Positions 28,201 through 37,675 of a DNA stretch of 64,000 nt are shown piece after piece; position 1 is the first letter of the stretch, and every line of letters begins with the position of its first letter. The notes under the pieces are model-generated. The model searched no databases, was not told the origin of the DNA, and worked only from the letters and a program-made list of their open reading frames with translations. A program made the position numbers and the translations under genes. This stretch comes from Shewanella sp. 10N.286.48.A6 (lineage in GTDB: Bacteria; Pseudomonadota; Gammaproteobacteria; Enterobacterales; Shewanellaceae). The stretch covers positions 52,740 through 116,739 of the forward strand of contig NZ_MCVI01000020.1 in assembly GCF_002873135.1 (NCBI RefSeq). Reading direction: 5' to 3'.

Positions 28201-29148
28201 CTAGGAAATATTGCTTATTTCTATGCTGGCGACTTGGTTTCTCCCATTCGATTTAGCAAGATACAGTTGCTTATCAGCAAGTTCCAATAACATACCTTGC
28301 TGCATTTCCTTATGAGGTACAACGGTAGCTACGCCTGCACTGATGGTGATGTAGTCTGATACATTTGAAAAGCCGTGTTCGATTTTTAGGGCGTTGATGT
28401 TATCGACAATTGATTTGGCTTTATGTTCAGCGCCACAAAAATCAGTTTGTGGCAAAATACACACAAATTCTTCACCGCCGTAACGTGCCACTAAATCACA
28501 AGGACGTTTCAGTGTCTGTTGTATTGTTTTGGCAACCTGGGCTAGGCAGTTATCTCCTTGCTGGTGGCCATAGTTATCGTTGTATTGCTTAAAGACATCA
28601 ATATCTAACAGGATGATGGAAATAGGCTCTTTTTCACGAACACAATGGCGCCAATTTGCGGCAAAACGCTGGTCAAACTGGCGTCTGTTAGCGACACCCG
28701 TTAACGCATCGTACATGGCAAAAGAGCGCAATAAATCCGATTGCTGTTTGAGCCTCAATTGATTTTTAACTCGGTTTTTGGTGATGATGGGGTTAATAGG
28801 TTTATGAATAAAATCTACTGCGCCAAGTTGAAGTCCTTTTACCTCAGTGGCTTCTTCAAAATGAGCTGTAATAAATATAACGGCGATATTGGCCGTGAGT
28901 GGATTCGCTTTGAGTTGTTTGCATACTTCAAAACCATTTACTGTCGGCATTTCTATATCAAGTAATACCATATCTGGTTGTAAACCCATGCATACGTCGA
29001 TGACTTGATCGCCATCGGTCGCCATGAAAATATCATAGTCTTCTTGCAATAATTTTTTAATTATTTTGACATTAACAATTTGGTCATCGACCACCAAAAT
29101 TTTGCCTTTAACGTCATGTTGGGACACAATGAGGTCTGAAATTTCCAT
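28201..29148 (-). CDS. Response-regulator diguanylate cyclase (REC-GGDEF)
   Basis: Cytosolic 315-aa protein. The receiver domain (about 15-130) has the acidic pair DD at 21-22, phospho-acceptor Asp64 in LLDIEMP and Lys in FIHKPINP. The GGDEF domain (about 150-310) has the intact RYGGEEF and an RPCD inhibitory site five residues before it, so an active, feedback-inhibited c-di-GMP synthase is expected. No partner kinase is adjacent. It lies 231 bp upstream of the GGDEF-EAL gene on the same strand, so the pair may oppose each other. Confidence 0.93.
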   Translation of the reverse strand: MEISDLIVSQHDVKGKILVVDDQIVNVKIIKKLLQEDYDIFMATDGDQVIDVCMGLQPDMVLLDIEMPTVNGFEVCKQLKANPLTANIAVIFITAHFEEATEVKGLQLGAVDFIHKPINPIITKNRVKNQLRLKQQSDLLRSFAMYDALTGVANRRQFDQRFAANWRHCVREKEPISIILLDIDVFKQYNDNYGHQQGDNCLAQVAKTIQQTLKRPCDLVARYGGEEFVCILPQTDFCGAEHKAKSIVDNINALKIEHGFSNVSDYITISAGVATVVPHKEMQQGMLLELADKQLYLAKSNGRNQVASIEISNIS

Positions 29149-29826
29149 TTATAACCCTTCTATAATCCCATTTACGCGAACTAATTAGGGCTGCTAACAC
29201 AGCGCTACTGTTAGTCGAGTAAATGCTGATTTTCTATTAGTTTAATAAGCTCAATCCTTGCTCTACTAAATTAATATTAGCAAACATCCTTTAAAAAGCA
29301 TCAGCGTTAGTTATGTTTCGGCGAAATAGCGGTTTTAACTAATCCCATAGGAAGCGTGATGGTTTAGTTTTACCGAGTGGTTAGACTGTTGTTAGCTCTT
29401 TATTGATTAGTTCAACTGTGGTGACTTCACATTAGGTATCTCGAGATAGCGGTAATATCAGTAGCGATACTTTTTAGAACTTAAAGTGAGATAAAAATCC
29501 TATTTTTGAAATTATATGGGGTATTAAAAGCTTAATCCAATGGAGGAAATGCTTATCAATCAGTGAACGTTTTTGTACAGCTCAATAGACAGAAAAACAT
29601 CTAAATCACCTTTAACTAGCAGGCAAAGTAGCAGAAAGTGGAAGATCAATTTGTCAGTGGCATTATTGCTTGGTAACAGTGGCAGTAATTGTGGTTATTG
29701 CTCTATTAAATGAACCTAATGATGGTTAAATGAATAGGTTCATTTCGCATATTTTCTATTTAGTTTTTATTTATGAGCATTTAAGTACTTAATTTAGCTA
29801 GAAATTAATTTAACCTGTTTAAGCAT
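29149..29826. other. 678-bp gene-free stretch
   Basis: No frame with coding character on either strand. Contains GGAGGAA before a five-codon frame near 29541-29560 and the inverted repeat at 29708-29745. Otherwise nothing recognised. Confidence 0.5.
29708..29745. repeat. 11-bp inverted repeat downstream of DUF917 gene
   Basis: AAATGAACCTA (29708-29718) and TAGGTTCATTT (29735-29745) are perfectly complementary around a 16-nt loop, 82 bp after the stop of the minus-strand DUF917 gene. It could be that operon's terminator, although the T run is poor. Confidence 0.5.
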
Positions 29827-30966
29827 TTAGTCATGGTTTTCAAAATGAGTCGCTTGCAAAAAATGACGCTCTACCGCAGCTTGGTAGGGCGCATCTATGC
29901 CTACGTAAGCGGGACCAAAAGCCTGTAAGCCTTTTTCGGTGACAAACTCTTTTGGTGCTGGCAGTACTATAACGGCAACATTGACGCCATAACTGACATT
30001 GGGGTTAGTGATAGGGCTATTGCTATCCATGTCTAGGCAGCAAATTAAATCAGGAATAGTGACATCAACAACGCCATTTAAGCGACTGACTAAATTCTCA
30101 TTTTTTACTTCAATATGGTAACGGTCATTGAGATGTTGGCCTGTGCCTTCAATAAATATGTCTCCAAGAGTGAAACCGTCTTGGGTTTTAAATTGATATT
30201 TGGCAATCGAGCCTCTAAAGGCCACATAGCCACCACCATGGCTGGCAATGGCATCGGCGATATCTTGGTTGTTTTCTTTGGCTAACCGGTAGGCTTTACC
30301 TATTTCAAGTGACTTAGATATGGTGCCTTTAATCACCGCATCTTTAACCTGCTCTATGGGCATCGCATGATCGATAGCAGCAATGTCGTTACGGCTTATC
30401 ATCGATAAGGCTCTTACCACGTTTTCGGCGCGTAAATCATCAATAACATTTTCACAAATAAAGCATTCGCCAAACTCGTTGGCGGTGACAATGGGCGCAG
30501 CAGGGATGTTATTGAAATAGTAGGTTGAATGGGTTATTTCAGGTACCGCACGACCTGCCACATCGGCGTCAATAATATAGCCATTAGCCATGGCGGCCAC
30601 GTAAAACGAAATAGCGGTATTTGAGCCGCCTAATTCACAGCAAATGGTGCCATAAAACTCATCGCCAGTGTATTTTTCTAACCGTCTAAATGCGGTCATA
30701 ATCGATGAGCTGCTGCTTTTAGGTAAGCGGGTATATTGCTGTTCTTCTTCAGGTGTCATTGGTGATAATGCCCCTAGCATATAGGGGGTGCAAATCTTTT
30801 TGCCCTGGGGCACATCATCAACACTAACAAGCTTAAATGTCTTACCTTCAGCCAGTGCTTTATCAATATAGTAAAAGCCTTCATCTAGCTCACCGCCACC
30901 GCCTGTGCCTAATATAGCGCAGCCGTGCAAGATATCTGATAGGTCAACTCTTGTTAGTGTTTTCAT
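29827..30966 (-). CDS. DUF917 / S-methyl-thiohydantoin desulfurase-like protein
   Basis: 379-aa cytosolic protein of the DUF917 family, whose Pfam domains are named for S-methyl-thiohydantoin desulfurase. The N-terminal nucleotide-like loop ILGTGGGGELDEG is at residues 17-29, with later family segments GGSNTAISFYVAAMANG and DADVAGRAVPE. It is the last gene of a run TonB receptor-NCS1 permease-DUF917 on one strand. NCS1 carriers take up hydantoins, allantoin, cytosine and similar rings, which supports a role in opening or desulfurising such a ring. The exact reaction is inference. Confidence 0.8.
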   Translation of the reverse strand: MKTLTRVDLSDILHGCAILGTGGGGELDEGFYYIDKALAEGKTFKLVSVDDVPQGKKICTPYMLGALSPMTPEEEQQYTRLPKSSSSSIMTAFRRLEKYTGDEFYGTICCELGGSNTAISFYVAAMANGYIIDADVAGRAVPEITHSTYYFNNIPAAPIVTANEFGECFICENVIDDLRAENVVRALSMISRNDIAAIDHAMPIEQVKDAVIKGTISKSLEIGKAYRLAKENNQDIADAIASHGGGYVAFRGSIAKYQFKTQDGFTLGDIFIEGTGQHLNDRYHIEVKNENLVSRLNGVVDVTIPDLICCLDMDSNSPITNPNVSYGVNVAVIVLPAPKEFVTEKGLQAFGPAYVGIDAPYQAAVERHFLQATHFENHD

Positions 30967-31078
30967 AAATAATAGCTCTTAAACTTAAACTTTTTATGGT
31001 GTTGATCTTATGCCAACGCTGCAAAATTTGTGTTCCATTTGTGCCGCGAAGCAAAAACATTCCTATGTATTTACTGGC

Positions 31079-32467
31079 TTAAGCAATGGATTTTTTTGCA
31101 AAAGCTTGCATCAATAAATAGTAGGTTGGCGCGGTGACTAAAATGGCGTCGCATACTTCAATACCTGTGATGGTGATTAGGCCATGATTGGTCAGCATTG
31201 AGGTTGCAATTCCCACAGCCCAGGCGATAACGGCAAGGTAATTAACCGCCGCAACTTGGCTTAATTCACTTAACAGGTAAGATTGTTTATTACGTACGAT
31301 GAAAAAATCCACCACATAAATCGCCGCAACAGGGGTGAAGATAATCGATAGGCTAAATAAGAAGTCAGTAAAATTAGCCAGTAAATTAAATGAAGCGATA
31401 ATCGTGCCTAATACGCCTGAAACCACGATGATTTTCCATTCTTTCCAGCTAATATTTATGGCGTTAAAACCCAGCGCGGCGCTGTATAAATTGACCACGT
31501 TGGTGACCCAGCTCGACATGATGAGCAAGATAAACGCTAAAGTGCCAATGCCTAATGTGAGCATGACAGCCAGAATATCACTTTGTTGCACCGCAATACC
31601 TGCCATGGCTGCAGCGATATAAACGAAGCTGTTGAGTACTAAAAATGGCAGAAATGAAGCGATAATGGTGTCATTGGTGGTTTTTGCAAACCGGCTAAAG
31701 TCAGGCATTAATACCACGCTGACAATAAAACTGCCGACAACGGCTGATACCGCTTCACCAAAGGTGAGTTCAATGCTGTTAAACTGAGTAACTGCATCTG
31801 GGGCGATGACATAACCGACACTTTTATAGAGCATATAAGCCACTAACATAAATAGAATCGGCACGAATAAACTGGACAGCTTTTCAATCAGCTTAAAGCC
31901 CCAAATAGTGGTGAGGGTAATTAACATTCCGGCTGATACTTCTAATAGCCACAATGGCACTGTCACAGTAAATAACTGTTGAAACAGGGCTTGAGAGACT
32001 TCGCTAAACAGATTGATGTTAACCCCATACCAACCCAGTAAAGATAATACAAACGCAAGGCTGAGCAGGTTTGCTCCTTTGCGGCCAAAGACAAATTTCA
32101 TGGTCATGCATGAGGTTAGGCGGTTGTGCATGCCAACTAAGCCAGTGACAGTGCCAAGTACTGACAAAATAATGCCGCCAATAATAAAGGCGTAAATACT
32201 TTGGCTAAGGCCTAACGCGCCGCCAAGCTCAAGCCCGGTGATTAGACCCGGCACGGCAAATGCCAATCCACCGTTTATCATGCCAATGCGCACGCCGCCG
32301 ACGGTTTTATCTTGCGGCACGGGGCGAGTGGCATAATCATCAAATAGATCATTGTTTGCACTATTTTTAGAGCTATATTCAGAGCTATATTCAGAGCTTG
32401 GCTTAGGGCTGTGTTCTTGGTTGTTTCTTGCGCAGTATTCAGCGCTAGGTGTCAGACGGTTAGGCAT
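31079..32467 (-). CDS. NCS1-family (CodB-like) permease
   Basis: 462-aa protein with about twelve transmembrane helices. GMINGGLAFAVPGLITGLELGGALG is the family entry segment, and FVFGRKGANLLSL and GWYGVNINLFSE resemble cytosine-permease relatives. The first 45 residues form an unusual Ser/Glu/Tyr/Asn-rich cytoplasmic tail encoded by a 12-bp repeat at 32369-32398. It lies between the TonB receptor and DUF917 genes with gaps of 64 and 112 bp. The substrate is probably a nitrogen heterocycle such as a hydantoin or pyrimidine. Confidence 0.87.
   Translation of the reverse strand: MPNRLTPSAEYCARNNQEHSPKPSSEYSSEYSSKNSANNDLFDDYATRPVPQDKTVGGVRIGMINGGLAFAVPGLITGLELGGALGLSQSIYAFIIGGIILSVLGTVTGLVGMHNRLTSCMTMKFVFGRKGANLLSLAFVLSLLGWYGVNINLFSEVSQALFQQLFTVTVPLWLLEVSAGMLITLTTIWGFKLIEKLSSLFVPILFMLVAYMLYKSVGYVIAPDAVTQFNSIELTFGEAVSAVVGSFIVSVVLMPDFSRFAKTTNDTIIASFLPFLVLNSFVYIAAAMAGIAVQQSDILAVMLTLGIGTLAFILLIMSSWVTNVVNLYSAALGFNAINISWKEWKIIVVSGVLGTIIASFNLLANFTDFLFSLSIIFTPVAAIYVVDFFIVRNKQSYLLSELSQVAAVNYLAVIAWAVGIATSMLTNHGLITITGIEVCDAILVTAPTYYLLMQAFAKKSIA
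32369..32398. repeat. 12-bp in-frame tandem repeat in permease N-terminus
   Basis: Two copies of AGAGCTATATTC plus AGAGCT. On the minus strand they encode the SEYS repeats of the permease tail. The length is a multiple of three, so copy change would not shift frame. Confidence 0.85.
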
Positions 32468-32531
32468 AAGTTCTACTTGTAAAAATAGGCCCCTAATCTA
32501 GAGGCCTGTATGGGAGTGACGATGTCTTGCC

Positions 32532-34685
32532 TTAGAAATTATAAATCGCTTCGATACCATATGTTCTCGGTTTATTAGGCATGCGGGCTAAATCGGTTAC
32601 GCCATCACCATAAAAGAAGATATCTTCAATGGTGCGCTCGTCAGTTAAGTTATTGACATATAGCTGCACTGTCCAATCGTCAGACTTCAAACCGACCCCA
32701 GCATTAATTGAGGTGAAGGTTGACGAAGTAACATGTGGGATTTCAATATCAAAATATTGTGGCCCTTGCACCTGAATATCAGCTCGAGATACCAGTGACC
32801 AGTTTGAGCTAATAGGGAAATAATGATCTGCAGATAAACTATAAGTATATTCTGGCACCCATACTTGTGATTCACCTTCAAGCTCAGGTCTATCTGTAAA
32901 CTCTTTTATTTCTGAGTCAATATAACCTGCATTAAAACGTACATTGAGGTTTTCTGTCGCAGCCCAGCCTAATTCGATTTCAGCGCCTTTAGTGAGCACG
33001 TCATCAATGGCGAGGTTTTCAAGGGTAAAGCTGTCGACATTAAATTGGGTAATTTGTGCATCAGATTGGGAGATGACAAATAACGCACCGTTTAAGGTCA
33101 GTTTATTTGAGAATAGGGTGGTTTTAAAACCCGCTTCGTAGCTGTCAGACACTTCCTGATTGTAAACACGGTTTATACCTTCTGCGGGCTCGTTAAAGCC
33201 TCCACTTCTAAAACCTTTTGAGTAGCCAGTATAAAGCAGCAACTCCTCATTCATTTGATAAGCTAAAGTCACCTTAGGTTGCCATTGGCTAAAGGTATCC
33301 TCTGCAAACGTATCAACAGGGAAGTTAGGGTCGTAAGACTCACGTTTGTCGCTATCAAAACGTAGCGCTGCCGTTAATTCTAACTTGTCAGTAATGTCGT
33401 AGTTAATTTGACCTGATAATGCCCAGGCTTTGCTGCTGTTTTTATCGGCGATGGTTAGATACATCATCTCATCGGTAAAATCGTCTCTGTCTAGCGGCAC
33501 ATCGCCTAAGAAGTCGTCAAAGAAGTTAATGGTGTTGTCACGTTTCTTGTCTTGATAGAAAGCTGACACTGCCCATCTTAAATCCTGATCACTTTGAGAA
33601 GTAAAGCGTGATTCAACCGTCAGTGATTTCACATCAAATAAGCCTTCAGTGCCAAAAGGGGCACGGAAAAAATCATCTTCATCAATAAAGGTCGGGTCGG
33701 CGGAGTAATCGCCATCGTAAAAGTGTTTGTTTTCAGAGCTACTGTAAGCAGTGATAAAGTCAAAGGTACCTAAGTCATAATGCTGGGTAAGTTTGGCGCT
33801 GACTTCATATACATCACGTTGGTCGTTATTACGGATGTTTTGCGAGGTGCCAATATCAAAGTCTTCCGCGCTGTCTTCAGTGACGCCTTGATAATAAGCA
33901 AAGCCGGCATCGCTGGTGGTGTAACGGCCGCGCAGGTTTAAACTGGTGTCGTCAGTGAGATCAAATTCAAGCTGGGCAAACACTGAGTCTTCTGAAAAGT
34001 AATCTGCTGGCTCATCTAAAAACACATTATCAATTAAGCCATCAGAGTTTTTGGTATAACCGCCAACACGGAAAAATGCGCTGCTGTCATCATTAAGCGC
34101 GCCCGATACCACGCCATTTAAATTATAGGTATTGCCGTTACCGTATGAGCCTTTAATGGTGCCTTCTAACTCTTCGGTTGGTTTTTTGGTGGTGACAATC
34201 ACTGCGCCGCCAATGGCGCCTTTACCGTAAAGTGCACCCTGTGCACCGCGCATGACTTCAATACGCTCAATGTCGACTAAATCTTGGTTAATAAATTCTA
34301 AATCGGGTGCGGTGACCCCATCAACCACAAAAGCCAGCGGCGCATCGCCCACTTGCGGGGTAATTAAGCCGCGGATAGTGATACGGGCAAGGCCTGGTCT
34401 GAAGTTGTCCAACTGGCTTAAATTAGGCGTGAGATCGGCAACATCTCTGAAATTTTCAATACGCTGGTTTTGGATCATATCAGCACTAAATGCGGTTACC
34501 GAGTCTGGTACATTCTGTAAGGTTTCTACACGGCCACGAGCACTAATCTCGATGCGCTCTATTCCGCTAGTGGCTTCAACAGTTTGTGGCTCATTGTTCT
34601 CAGCGTGGGCTGAACTAACAAGCGATAAACCCACCGCAGTGGCTAATATTGATTTTGCGAAAAAACGACGATTAGTATGACTCAT
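32532..34685 (-). CDS. TonB-dependent receptor
   Basis: Outer-membrane active transporter of about 717 aa. The signal peptide starts MSHTNRRFFAKSILATAVG and is cleaved near AHA-ENN. A TonB-box-like IERIEISARG precedes the plug (VPDSVTAFSADMI to KKPTEE), with FVVDGV and GAQGALYGKGAIGGAVIV typical of plugs. The 22-strand barrel ends YGIEAIYNF. The frame runs to 34841, but GAGGG lies before ATG 34685. First gene of the permease-DUF917 run and divergent from an Lrp-type regulator, so it probably imports the same ring compound or a larger precursor. Confidence 0.92.
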   Translation of the reverse strand: MSHTNRRFFAKSILATAVGLSLVSSAHAENNEPQTVEATSGIERIEISARGRVETLQNVPDSVTAFSADMIQNQRIENFRDVADLTPNLSQLDNFRPGLARITIRGLITPQVGDAPLAFVVDGVTAPDLEFINQDLVDIERIEVMRGAQGALYGKGAIGGAVIVTTKKPTEELEGTIKGSYGNGNTYNLNGVVSGALNDDSSAFFRVGGYTKNSDGLIDNVFLDEPADYFSEDSVFAQLEFDLTDDTSLNLRGRYTTSDAGFAYYQGVTEDSAEDFDIGTSQNIRNNDQRDVYEVSAKLTQHYDLGTFDFITAYSSSENKHFYDGDYSADPTFIDEDDFFRAPFGTEGLFDVKSLTVESRFTSQSDQDLRWAVSAFYQDKKRDNTINFFDDFLGDVPLDRDDFTDEMMYLTIADKNSSKAWALSGQINYDITDKLELTAALRFDSDKRESYDPNFPVDTFAEDTFSQWQPKVTLAYQMNEELLLYTGYSKGFRSGGFNEPAEGINRVYNQEVSDSYEAGFKTTLFSNKLTLNGALFVISQSDAQITQFNVDSFTLENLAIDDVLTKGAEIELGWAATENLNVRFNAGYIDSEIKEFTDRPELEGESQVWVPEYTYSLSADHYFPISSNWSLVSRADIQVQGPQYFDIEIPHVTSSTFTSINAGVGLKSDDWTVQLYVNNLTDERTIEDIFFYGDGVTDLARMPNKPRTYGIEAIYNF

Positions 34686-34914
34686 ATTTTGGCCCTCATA
34701 GGCTTCCTTGCATAAGTATGTAGTTATTATGCATTTGTGTGATCCGTTATAACCATTGTGGGACTTTGGTGGAAAATAATATTTTGTAATGCAGCAAAAA
34801 TGCAGTAAAAATTTGTCGCTTTGAGAGGAAACACGGGACATTTTGCAAATTAATCATGGATAATCCACTATAGGTAGCGAAAACCATAGATAAAATAACA
34901 CTAGGTTTCTGAAA

Positions 34915-35442
34915 ATGAAAAAGAAAGTAAAGATTGATAGTTACAACAAAAAAATATTGGCGACCCTACATCTTGAGGGGGATTTGACCAATATTGAATT
35001 AGCTGAAAAAGTAAACCTTTCACCTAGTGCTTGTTTTCAGCGAGTTAAATCGTTAAAAGAAGCCGGCTATTTCAGAACCTTTCATGCGGATGTGAATTTA
35101 GAGCAGATTTGTGAGCACGTGATGGCCTATGTGGAGTTTACCTTAACCGATAACACAGCACCGTCGCGGCGACGCTTTGTTAGTGCTATTCAAGATATTC
35201 CAGAATTTATGGATTGCATGCAGCTTGCTGGTGATGTGGATTATATGTCGTTAAGTTGCTTTCCCAATATCAAAAAACTCAATGAGATCTGTACCGAGCT
35301 TTCAGACAGATCAGAGCTAAGTATCAAAAATATTAAGACCCGTATCGTACTTGAACGCAGTAAGTGGTTTTTAGGCTATCCGTTATCAAGTTTGAAGTGG
35401 TTAGATGATAATGGTCAAGATGTAGACCGTGGCGCTGAGTAA
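34915..35442 (+). CDS. Lrp/AsnC-family regulator
   Basis: 175-aa feast/famine regulator. HTH is LTNIELAEKVNLSPSACFQRVKSLKEAGYFRTF (about residues 24-55). The C-terminal RAM-type ligand domain contains AYVEFTL and the MDCMQLAGDVDYM effector segment. It is divergent from the TonB-receptor/NCS1/DUF917 run across a 229-bp gap and is its likely local regulator, sensing an amino acid or the released product. A convergent terminator follows at 35514-35539. Confidence 0.9.
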   Translation: MKKKVKIDSYNKKILATLHLEGDLTNIELAEKVNLSPSACFQRVKSLKEAGYFRTFHADVNLEQICEHVMAYVEFTLTDNTAPSRRRFVSAIQDIPEFMDCMQLAGDVDYMSLSCFPNIKKLNEICTELSDRSELSIKNIKTRIVLERSKWFLGYPLSSLKWLDDNGQDVDRGAE

Positions 35443-35513
35443 GCTTAATAGCTATGCAGTGTTTTTTGTTTGCTATATAAAACAGTGATGAAAGTATCAT
35501 GGTTTTAATAAAG

Positions 35514-35539
35514 AAAAGGCCTGTATCGACAGGCCTTTT
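35514..35539. terminator. Bidirectional terminator
   Basis: AAAAGGCCTGT/ACAGGCCTTTT perfect 11-bp stem with a 4-nt loop, between the convergent Lrp-type and aminopeptidase genes. Confidence 0.92.
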
Positions 35540-35563
35540 CGCTAATGAGGTTTTGGGCTTAGT

Positions 35564-36925
35564 TTACTTATCAAATCGATTTTGCAGGTAATCAAATACC
35601 GCACGAATACCAAAAGCTTCACCACCCACAGGACGACCCGGTAATTTACGGTTATTCCATGCCATCACATCGAAGTGACTCCAGCTAATATCTTTATCAA
35701 CAAAGGCCTCAAGATAAAGTGCTGCGGTAATTGCGCCGCCAAATGGAGTTTTGCCGCAGTTGGCTAAGTCAGCAATATCACTACAGGTTAAGTCATAATA
35801 AGGTTTATGCAGTGGCATGCGCCAAACTGGGTCGTCTACAGATAAACCCGATGCGGTAATATCGGCGGCCACTTGGTCATCGTTACTAAAGAACCCCGGC
35901 AGCTCGGTGCCTAAAGCAACTCGCATAGCCCCTGTTAAGGTGGCAAAATCAATCATTAGCTCAGGTTTGTCGTTATTGGCTTCAGCAAGGGCATCACACA
36001 ATACTAAGCGGCCTTCGGCGTCAGTATTATCAATTTCAACGGTCAGCCCTTTGCGGGTAGTAATCACATCACCGGGCCTAAAGGCATTGGCTGACACGGC
36101 ATTTTCAACCGCAGGAACCAATACCCGCAGACGAATAGGTAAGTTGCTCGCCATAATCAATTGCGCTAAACCAATAACATGCGCTGCGCCGCCCATGTCT
36201 TTTTTCATAAAGCGCATGCCGGCGCCGGGTTTTAAATCAAGGCCACCAGAGTCAAAACACACACCTTTACCTACTAGGGTCACTTTAGGAGCCGATTTAT
36301 CACCCCAAGTTAAGTCGATTAAGCGCGGAACATTTGCGCTGGCGCGGCCAACCATATGAATGGTCGGGTAGTTTTGCTCAAGTAGTTCATCACCGACAAT
36401 TTGGTTGAGCTTAGCGCCAAATTCTGTCGCCATGGTGCTCATGGTCTCAGCTAAGTGTTGCGGCATCATATCGGCGGCGGGTGTGTTAACCAAGTCACGG
36501 ACTAATGACACTGAGCGGATGAACTTATTAGCTTCATCAGCTTGCGCACTAGTCGGCACAATAAGCTGTGGAATTTGCTTGTCGCTTTTTTTGTAGCGAT
36601 CGAACTGATACGCCCCTAAACCCCAACTAAATGCGGCGGTTTTTATCTGCTTGTCATCCGCGTTTAATTGGTATTGACCTGCGGGCAGTTGATTAACCAG
36701 ATCACCACACAGCCAATAAGAGTCATCTTGGTTACTCACAAAAATAACTTCAGCTAACTCACCTTCGGTATTAGGAATTAAGCTCATGCCTTTACCTGAA
36801 AACTGGGTGGTGGTGAGCCAGTTAGTAACATTTTTAGACTGCTTATCGCGCCACTGTGCAAATGTTTCGCTATTGAAAATAGACAGGGGAATGCCTGAAA
36901 CACCTGAAATAATGATATTGCTCAT
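35564..36925 (-). CDS. M17 leucyl-aminopeptidase-family peptidase
   Basis: 453-aa dimetal exopeptidase. The C-terminal catalytic domain shows GKGVCFDSGGLDLKPG, MKKDMGGAAHV and NTDAEGRLVLCDALA, which supply the metal ligands and catalytic residues, and ends with the conserved GRPVGGEAFGIRA region. The N-terminal domain (about 1-130) is divergent, as in the shorter M17 proteins rather than PepA. Cytosolic peptide turnover is expected. Single gene, convergent with the Lrp-type gene. Confidence 0.9.
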   Translation of the reverse strand: MSNIIISGVSGIPLSIFNSETFAQWRDKQSKNVTNWLTTTQFSGKGMSLIPNTEGELAEVIFVSNQDDSYWLCGDLVNQLPAGQYQLNADDKQIKTAAFSWGLGAYQFDRYKKSDKQIPQLIVPTSAQADEANKFIRSVSLVRDLVNTPAADMMPQHLAETMSTMATEFGAKLNQIVGDELLEQNYPTIHMVGRASANVPRLIDLTWGDKSAPKVTLVGKGVCFDSGGLDLKPGAGMRFMKKDMGGAAHVIGLAQLIMASNLPIRLRVLVPAVENAVSANAFRPGDVITTRKGLTVEIDNTDAEGRLVLCDALAEANNDKPELMIDFATLTGAMRVALGTELPGFFSNDDQVAADITASGLSVDDPVWRMPLHKPYYDLTCSDIADLANCGKTPFGGAITAALYLEAFVDKDISWSHFDVMAWNNRKLPGRPVGGEAFGIRAVFDYLQNRFDK

Positions 36926-37197
36926 AGTAGGACTCGTTGATTGCGATGAGTTTAAGGATATCCCTAAGAGTATCAGGCTGATTTGATTCTAGAAAGCATA
37001 GAGATGGTTTTAGTGTGCTTGTTTGCTGCAATAGATGACTATAGTGGAATGGCGCGACTCAAATAGGCGGTTATGAGCTGAGGTTACGACTACTTTTTGG
37101 CAAAGTTATTAGGATTGCTAAAAAATAACCGTGGTAGTTGCTTATTAGTTTAGCTACTGGCTATTGTCACTTATCAGTTAGGCTGTGGCTATTTGGG

Positions 37198-37593
37198 TTA
37201 ACTGGTTTTGTTAATGGCGTTTTTTCGAGCATTGGCTTTGCGTTCGGACATATTATTGAATGAGCTTGGCAGCACGTCAACGCCTACCATTTTGCCGAGT
37301 TTTAATACCAAAGGAATAGTAATAGGGGCAAAAGGTAACACCGCGAAAACCCCTAAGCCCAAACCTTTGAGTAAGTCGGCAAATTGTTTATTGGCTTCGG
37401 CTAATTCATCCTTGTTGGCTTGCTTGCAGGTATAGCGTTTATAAGTCACCAGCATGGCTTTGGTTTCTTGCTTTTCTTGGGCTAAGGCCTGTTTTACCAC
37501 CAACATATCCAGTTTTACACGTAGCCAAATGCGCCGTCTTCCAATACGGATAACGCGAATAGGGGCCTTGTGTAATAGCTGGTAGATACTCAT
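37198..37593 (-). CDS. Small LETM1-like protein
   Basis: 131-aa protein. Residues about 60-110 (FADLLKGLGLGVFAVLPFAPITIPLVLKLGKMVGVDVLPSSF) resemble the membrane-entry part of the mitochondrial LETM1 domain, including the PF..P turn and LGK..G.D.LPS.F. The N-terminal half is basic and helical (RVIRIGRRRIWLRVKLDMLVVKQALAQEKQETK). One hydrophobic segment suggests membrane association. Function in bacteria is not known. Single gene with an inverted repeat upstream at 37657-37675. Confidence 0.6.
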   Translation of the reverse strand: MSIYQLLHKAPIRVIRIGRRRIWLRVKLDMLVVKQALAQEKQETKAMLVTYKRYTCKQANKDELAEANKQFADLLKGLGLGVFAVLPFAPITIPLVLKLGKMVGVDVLPSSFNNMSERKANARKNAINKTS

Positions 37594-37656
37594 GGGCGCG
37601 ATTGTCGCATAGTGGCTGTAGTTAACCTATTTATTAAAGTGAATAGTTACATTTAG

Positions 37657-37675
37657 CTGATCTCGATGAGATCAG
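37657..37675. promoter_or_regulatory. Inverted repeat upstream of LETM1-like gene
   Basis: CTGATCTC-GAT-GAGATCAG, perfect 8-bp arms, 64 bp upstream of the minus-strand gene start. Possible operator. Confidence 0.35.

Noticed and set aside
31026..31043. Two ATTTGTG repeats 11 bp apart upstream of the DUF917 gene, and one at 34733-34739 near the TonB receptor start
   Set aside because: As Lrp sites they are tempting, but a 7-mer is expected about eight times by chance in this window on both strands.
35817..36359. 180-codon plus-strand frame inside the M17 peptidase gene
   Set aside because: Antisense shadow of a gene whose catalytic motifs are intact in the other strand.
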